DNA of 9,729 bases from JBEVEP01 sp040512755 (lineage in GTDB: Bacteria; Pseudomonadota; Alphaproteobacteria; Rhizobiales; Rhizobiaceae), in assembly GCA_040512755.1 (NCBI GenBank), contig JBEVEP010000324.1, positions 1-9,729 of the forward strand, given 5' to 3'. The position numbers and the translations under genes were made by a program. The notes below the pieces were generated by a model. It made no database searches and had not been told where the DNA came from. It was given only the letters and a program-made list of their open reading frames with translations. Shown here in pieces: positions 5,978 through 9,729 of the stretch; position 1 is the stretch's first letter; the number at the start of each line of letters is the position of its first letter.

Positions 5978-7609
5978 TTATTCAATCGATGCGAAAAATA
6001 CCCCCAATCCGTCCAGAGTGAGGGTGGAGCCTTCGGCCAAGGTGGGCGTTCTGGCGAGATCAAGTTGGTGGAGGCGGCCGATACTCTGGGGAATGGCCCA
6101 TTCCGCCGATTCGAAAGAGACGTTGAACACGCAGAGCATCTTTTCCGTATCAGACGTTCTTATGAACGCCAGAATATCGCCATCGGCATCCAGAAACGTG
6201 ATCGCCCCCTCGATCAGCGCCGGGTGCATCTTCCGGAAAGCCAGCATCGTCCGATAGTGCGCAAGCACTGACGCATCGTCCGCATTCTGCATATCGGCCG
6301 CGCGTCCACGATGATTGTCGGGCACGGGAAGCCATGACTTACCGGTCGAAAACCCGCCATTGGCCCGCGCCGCCTCCCAGACCATCGGAGTCCGGCAACC
6401 ATCCCTGCCCCTGTAGCCCGGCCAAAAGCGGATGCCGTATGGATCGCGCAAATCCTCAAAGGCCAGTTCAGCCTCCGCAAGCCCAAGCTCCTCGCCCTGG
6501 TAGAGGCAGATCGAGCCACGAAGCGATGCCATCAGCGCTATCGCGAATTTGGCGACAGCATCGGTATCGCCGCCAGACGGAGTCCAGCGCGAGACATGGC
6601 GCATTACGTCATGATTGGAGAAGGCCCAGCATACCCATCCGTCGGCGACGGAAGTCTCGAACGCTTCCACGCAATTCCGGACATGACCGGCCGAGAATTC
6701 GGGACCGAGAAGGTCGAACGTGTAGCACATATGCAGCTTGTCACCGCCTTCGGTATAGGCTGCAACCGTCCGCAGCGAACGCTCGCCATCACCCACCTCC
6801 CCCACAGAGGTACGCGCGTCATATGCATCGAGAAGCGAACGGAACCGCTTGAGAAAGCTGACATTTTCCGGCTGGGTCTTGTCATAGAGATGGTCCTGAT
6901 AGCCATAAGGATTGACGTCAGGGATGTCGTTCGCCTTGCCCTTCGGCATCGGCGGATTGTCGCGCAGCAACCGGTCGTGGAAGTAGTAGTTCACCGTGTC
7001 GAGCCGGAACCCATCCACGCCGCGCTCCAGCCAGAACCGCACCGTGTCGAGTAGAGCATCCTGCACCGCCGGACTATGGAAGTTGAGATCCGGCTGGGAC
7101 GCCAGGAAATTGTGCAGGTAGTATTGCCTGCGGACTGAGTCCCATTCCCAAGCCGGTCCGCCGAAAATCGACAGCCAGTTGTTGGGCGCTGTGCCATCTG
7201 GCTTCGGATCAGCCCAGACATACCAGTCCGCCTTGTCGTTCACTCTGCTCGCGCGACTCTCGACGAACCAGGGATGCTGGTCCGATGTATGCGAGAGCAC
7301 CTGATCGATGATGATCTTCAGGCCAAGCCGATGGGCCTCTGCGACGAGCGCGTCAAAATCCTCCATCGTTCCGAACATCGGGTCTACGGCGCAGTAGTCC
7401 GAAACGTCGTAGCCCAAATCAGCCATGGGCGATTTGAAGAATGGCGATAGCCACACGGCATCGACGCCGAGGGACGCGATGTGGGCAAGTCTGGAAGTAA
7501 TGCCGGCTAGGTCGCCGCTACCGTCGCCGGTCGTGTCCTGATAAGAACGCGGATAGACCTGATAGATTACCGCGCCGCGCCACCAATCGGCGTTCTTATC
7601 CGAACTCAT
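5978..7609 (-). CDS. Alpha-glucosidase, glycoside hydrolase family 13 (AglA/HaG-like)
   Basis: This 543-residue cytoplasmic enzyme should release glucose from the non-reducing end of short alpha-1,4-glucosides. No signal peptide is present. The TIM-barrel catalytic domain starts at WWRGAVIYQVYPRSY (9-23), with the metal-binding DTTGDGSGD loop at 25-33. Catalytic regions are DQVLSHTSDQHPWF (102-115), DGFRLD with nucleophile D204, SVGE with acid/base E271, and FSNHD with transition-state Asp D334. QPDLNF (172-177) is the signature of the oligo-1,6-glucosidase/alpha-glucosidase group. T205, right after the nucleophile, points to alpha-1,4 rather than alpha-1,6 preference, since isomaltases have Val there. 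These motifs and the length closely resemble the GH13_23 enzymes of Halomonas (HaG) and rhizobial AglA. The ATG at 7609 overlaps the debranching-enzyme stop (ATGA) and has AAGGA 9 bases upstream. Sucrose or trehalulose-type substrates are also possible, because rhizobial AglA is known from such pathways. Confidence 0.93.
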   Translation of the reverse strand: MSSDKNADWWRGAVIYQVYPRSYQDTTGDGSGDLAGITSRLAHIASLGVDAVWLSPFFKSPMADLGYDVSDYCAVDPMFGTMEDFDALVAEAHRLGLKIIIDQVLSHTSDQHPWFVESRASRVNDKADWYVWADPKPDGTAPNNWLSIFGGPAWEWDSVRRQYYLHNFLASQPDLNFHSPAVQDALLDTVRFWLERGVDGFRLDTVNYYFHDRLLRDNPPMPKGKANDIPDVNPYGYQDHLYDKTQPENVSFLKRFRSLLDAYDARTSVGEVGDGERSLRTVAAYTEGGDKLHMCYTFDLLGPEFSAGHVRNCVEAFETSVADGWVCWAFSNHDVMRHVSRWTPSGGDTDAVAKFAIALMASLRGSICLYQGEELGLAEAELAFEDLRDPYGIRFWPGYRGRDGCRTPMVWEAARANGGFSTGKSWLPVPDNHRGRAADMQNADDASVLAHYRTMLAFRKMHPALIEGAITFLDADGDILAFIRTSDTEKMLCVFNVSFESAEWAIPQSIGRLHQLDLARTPTLAEGSTLTLDGLGVFFASIE

Positions 7610-9642
7610 TTTGCGGATTCCTTGTGGTCACTACCGGGCTGCGCCTGCCGCTGGGTGGCAAAAACGACCGTCCGCCCCGGCACGCGCCATGCGCTTTCGC
7701 CTCCGAGCTTCTCGACCGCCCCGTCCGCCGGCTCCAGCAACTTCCACTCGTAGCCCGGCTGCATCGGCAGGGAAAAGACTGTCCCACGCCAGTCGCCGTT
7801 GATGATGACGGCGATGCGTTGCGTGGCGGACGACAGCACCATCGTGATACGGTGACGGCGCGGGTCTTGCCAACCGGCAACGGTGAGCGGCCTTCCCGTT
7901 TCCGACAGCCACTCTACATGCGGATCGTCGCTGCCAGGCGATCCTTCCGGCTTGAGCAAGGAGGGATCCGCAAGGAGCGGAAACTGCCGGCGTAGCTCCG
8001 CCAGCGCAATCACGTGCCGTTCCAGCGCAAGATCGCGCCCTGACCAGTCGAGCCAGGTGACCTCGTTGTCTTGCGCGTAGGCGTTGTTGTTGCCCTTCTG
8101 CGTGCGGCCAAATTCATCGCCCGCCGTCAACATGATTGTGCCGCGCGAGGCAAACAAGGTGGAAAGCAATGCCAGCTGGTCGCGGTACCGGTCCTCGGCC
8201 ACCTGCGGATCGGAGCTTTCTCCCTCGATGCCGTTGTTCCAGGAAAAATTGTCATTGTGGCCGTCATGGTTGCGCTCACCATTGGCCTCGTTGTGCTTTC
8301 GCTCGTAGCGGACCAGGTCTGCCAGCGTCATGCCGTCATGCGCGGCAACGAAGTTCACTGTCCGCGTCCTGTAGTTCGCACCGTTGGAGAAAATGTCGGA
8401 GGATCCGGCAAGCCTCGTCGCAAGCTTGCCGGCGACGCCTCGGTCGCCGCGCCAGAAGCGTCGCACGTCGTCGCGATAATGATCGTTCCATTCAAGGAAG
8501 CTGTCGCCGAAATTGCCCAATTGATAGCCATCGGGTCCGACATCCCACGGCTCCGCAATCAGAATCCGGCTGGCAAGGATCGGGTCGGTGCGGATCTTCT
8601 CAAGCAGCGGCGCGTGAGGATCAAAGCCGTTGTCGCCGCGCCCGAGAATGGTCGCCAGGTCGAAACGAAACCCGTCCACGCCGCCGTGGACAACAAACCG
8701 GCGCAAGGAGCCTAGGATCATCTCCTGAACGACCGGATGCTGAACAGCGACGGTGTTGCCCGTTCCGGTATCGTTGACCAAGGTGCCCGGCGCGCCCCGC
8801 ACATGGCGATAGTATGCGGCGTTGTCGAGCCCGCGAAGCGAAAGCGTCGGGCCAAGCTCATCGCCCTCGCCCGTATGATTGAAGACCAGATCGAGGATCA
8901 CCCCAATGCCGGCCTGTCGGAGAACGGCGGCGGTCTCGCGCAGTTCGGTGAACCCGCCCGGCGCAATGCGTGGATCGAGCGCCATGAACGTCACCGGGTT
9001 GTATCCCCAGGCGTTGCGAAGGCCGAGCGGCGGGAGATGCCGCTCGTCGATGGCCGCCGTGATCGGCATCAATTCAACTGCTGTGACGCCAAGTTTTCGC
9101 AGATGTTCGATGATTGCCGGATGCGCCAATGCGCCAATCGTGCCGCGCAGGTTGTCAGGTACCTCCGGGTGCAGCCTCGTGAATGCGCCGACCGCGATTT
9201 CATAGATCAACCCGCCAGGCTGGAAGACCGGGTTTTCAAGCGGCAACGGGTCCGGCACGGCAACCGCAATCGCCTTCGGCATCAGTGGAGCCGTGTCCAT
9301 CCCCTGACCGCGCCGTTCAGCTAATCGCGCGTCATAGACATAGGGCCGGTCGATCTCGAATGCATACGGATCCATCAGGAGCTTGTCGGGGTCTAAGAAC
9401 TGACCCCGCTCCGGATCGTATGCACCCTCGGCGCGAAAGCCGTAGCGGACGCCGGGCCTGAGGCCGTGCACGGTCAGCGAATGAAGGCCATCGCCAACGG
9501 GAGACATCTCCAGTCGCTGCGTTTCGCGATCCCCATCCGCGTCGAAAAGCGAAACCCAGAGACGGCTGGCGCTGCCCGACCACACGGAAAAGCGGATATC
9601 AGCCTCCGAAACGGCAGCGCCGAGAGAGAACTGGCCACTCAT
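7606..9642 (-). CDS. glgX: Glycogen debranching enzyme GlgX (GH13 isoamylase type)
   Basis: This 678-residue cytoplasmic enzyme should hydrolyse alpha-1,6 branch points of glycogen or its phosphorylase limit dextrin. The N-terminal part (about 5-100) is a CBM48-like beta-sandwich ending in the family-typical FLDPDKLLMDPYAF (82-95). The catalytic barrel follows: IYEIAVGAFTRLHPEVP (146-162), NAWGYNPVTF (210-219), region I DLVFNHTGEGDELGPT (251-266), GGVDGFRFD with nucleophile D328, LIAEPWDVGPDGYQLGNF with acid/base E364, and FVAAHDGMTL with Asp D436. NHDGHNDNFSWNNGIEG (458-474) is a strong GlgX hallmark. Length matches GlgX/TreX. The usual NYWGYN is NAWGYN here (A211). The ATG at 9642 has no clear Shine-Dalgarno sequence, so the start is less sure than the identity, but it fits the CBM48 boundary. 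The stop is coupled to the alpha-glucosidase start. TreX-like service in trehalose synthesis is an alternative that depends on genes outside the window. Confidence 0.93.
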   Translation of the reverse strand: MSGQFSLGAAVSEADIRFSVWSGSASRLWVSLFDADGDRETQRLEMSPVGDGLHSLTVHGLRPGVRYGFRAEGAYDPERGQFLDPDKLLMDPYAFEIDRPYVYDARLAERRGQGMDTAPLMPKAIAVAVPDPLPLENPVFQPGGLIYEIAVGAFTRLHPEVPDNLRGTIGALAHPAIIEHLRKLGVTAVELMPITAAIDERHLPPLGLRNAWGYNPVTFMALDPRIAPGGFTELRETAAVLRQAGIGVILDLVFNHTGEGDELGPTLSLRGLDNAAYYRHVRGAPGTLVNDTGTGNTVAVQHPVVQEMILGSLRRFVVHGGVDGFRFDLATILGRGDNGFDPHAPLLEKIRTDPILASRILIAEPWDVGPDGYQLGNFGDSFLEWNDHYRDDVRRFWRGDRGVAGKLATRLAGSSDIFSNGANYRTRTVNFVAAHDGMTLADLVRYERKHNEANGERNHDGHNDNFSWNNGIEGESSDPQVAEDRYRDQLALLSTLFASRGTIMLTAGDEFGRTQKGNNNAYAQDNEVTWLDWSGRDLALERHVIALAELRRQFPLLADPSLLKPEGSPGSDDPHVEWLSETGRPLTVAGWQDPRRHRITMVLSSATQRIAVIINGDWRGTVFSLPMQPGYEWKLLEPADGAVEKLGGESAWRVPGRTVVFATQRQAQPGSDHKESAK

Positions 9643-9690
9643 GAGACGGCGCCCGCGTCGAAATAAACAGAAACAACGGCAAGGCCGCGC
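9643..9690 (-). other. Upstream region of glgX, no clear promoter
   Basis: The 48 bp between the glgX start and the edge repeat contain a T-rich stretch on the minus strand (TTGTTTCTGTTTATTT, 9677-9662), but no -35/-10 pair with good spacing and no clear Shine-Dalgarno sequence. A leader-poor promoter here, or transcription from further upstream, are both possible. Confidence 0.35.
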
Positions 9691-9729
9691 CCCCTCGCAC
9701 CCCCCTCTGTCCTGCCGGACATCTCCCCC
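9691..9729. repeat. Partial rhizobial-type palindromic intergenic repeat, cut by the window edge
   Basis: The last 39 bases are C-rich and contain TGTCC-TGCC-GGACA (9708-9721), a 5-bp inverted repeat, flanked by CCCCCCTC on the left and TCTCCCCC on the right. From memory, this arrangement is a familiar, highly repeated intergenic element of Mesorhizobium and related genomes, where the CTCCCCC is usually followed by a short loop and a complementary GGGGGAG. That second half would lie beyond the edge. There is no second copy in this window. The dyad is directly visible; the family assignment is from recall. Confidence 0.6.

Noticed and set aside
8071..8777. Two overlapping plus-strand frames of over 210 codons antisense to glgX
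   Set aside because: Both lie opposite conserved GlgX catalytic regions and read as low-information Arg/Val-rich shadows.
1..9729. CRISPR array, insertion sequence, phage or defence genes
   Set aside because: No regularly spaced repeats, transposase, integrase or nuclease motifs were seen on either strand. All sizeable genes are explained by transport and carbohydrate metabolism.

Overview
The window reads as chromosomal DNA from a GC-rich alphaproteobacterium, most likely of the Rhizobiales (Mesorhizobium/Rhizobium-like). This rests on three things: high third-position GC, an AglA/HaG-like GH13 alpha-glucosidase, and the start of a C-rich palindromic element at the right edge that I recognise from memory as a common rhizobial intergenic repeat. 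No database search was possible, so the genus is inference.

All six convincing genes lie on the minus strand and are transcribed right to left. First comes a carbohydrate pair: a GlgX-type glycogen debranching enzyme (9642-7606), then a GH13 alpha-glucosidase (7609-5978). The two overlap by 4 bp (ATGA) and are probably translationally coupled. Together they could open alpha-1,6 branches and trim the released malto-oligosaccharides to glucose in the cytoplasm.

After a gap of about 320 bp with a plausible promoter comes a complete oligopeptide ABC importer. It consists of a periplasmic binding protein (oppA, 5657-4062), two inner-membrane permeases (oppB, 3993-3070; oppC, 3077-1950) and a single-chain double ATPase (oppD-oppF fusion, 1946-327). 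The genes overlap or abut, except between oppA and oppB, where a perfect 15-bp hairpin occupies most of a 68-bp gap. Such a hairpin is the expected way to keep the binding protein more abundant than the membrane parts.

The left 326 bp hold no convincing gene. They contain a short hairpin after the opp operon, a cluster of nested dyads (94-178), and a perfect 7+3+7 palindrome (45-61) matching the operator of FadR-type GntR regulators. The last probably controls a gene beyond the left edge.

The window is largely ordinary metabolism and transport. The points most worth a second look are the extra periplasmic domain in OppC, a Gln-to-Glu change in the first Q-loop of the ATPase, the oppA-oppB hairpin, the GntR-type operator, and the coupling of a debranching enzyme to an alpha-glucosidase away from visible glycogen-synthesis genes. 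I found no evidence for a new defence or mobile system.
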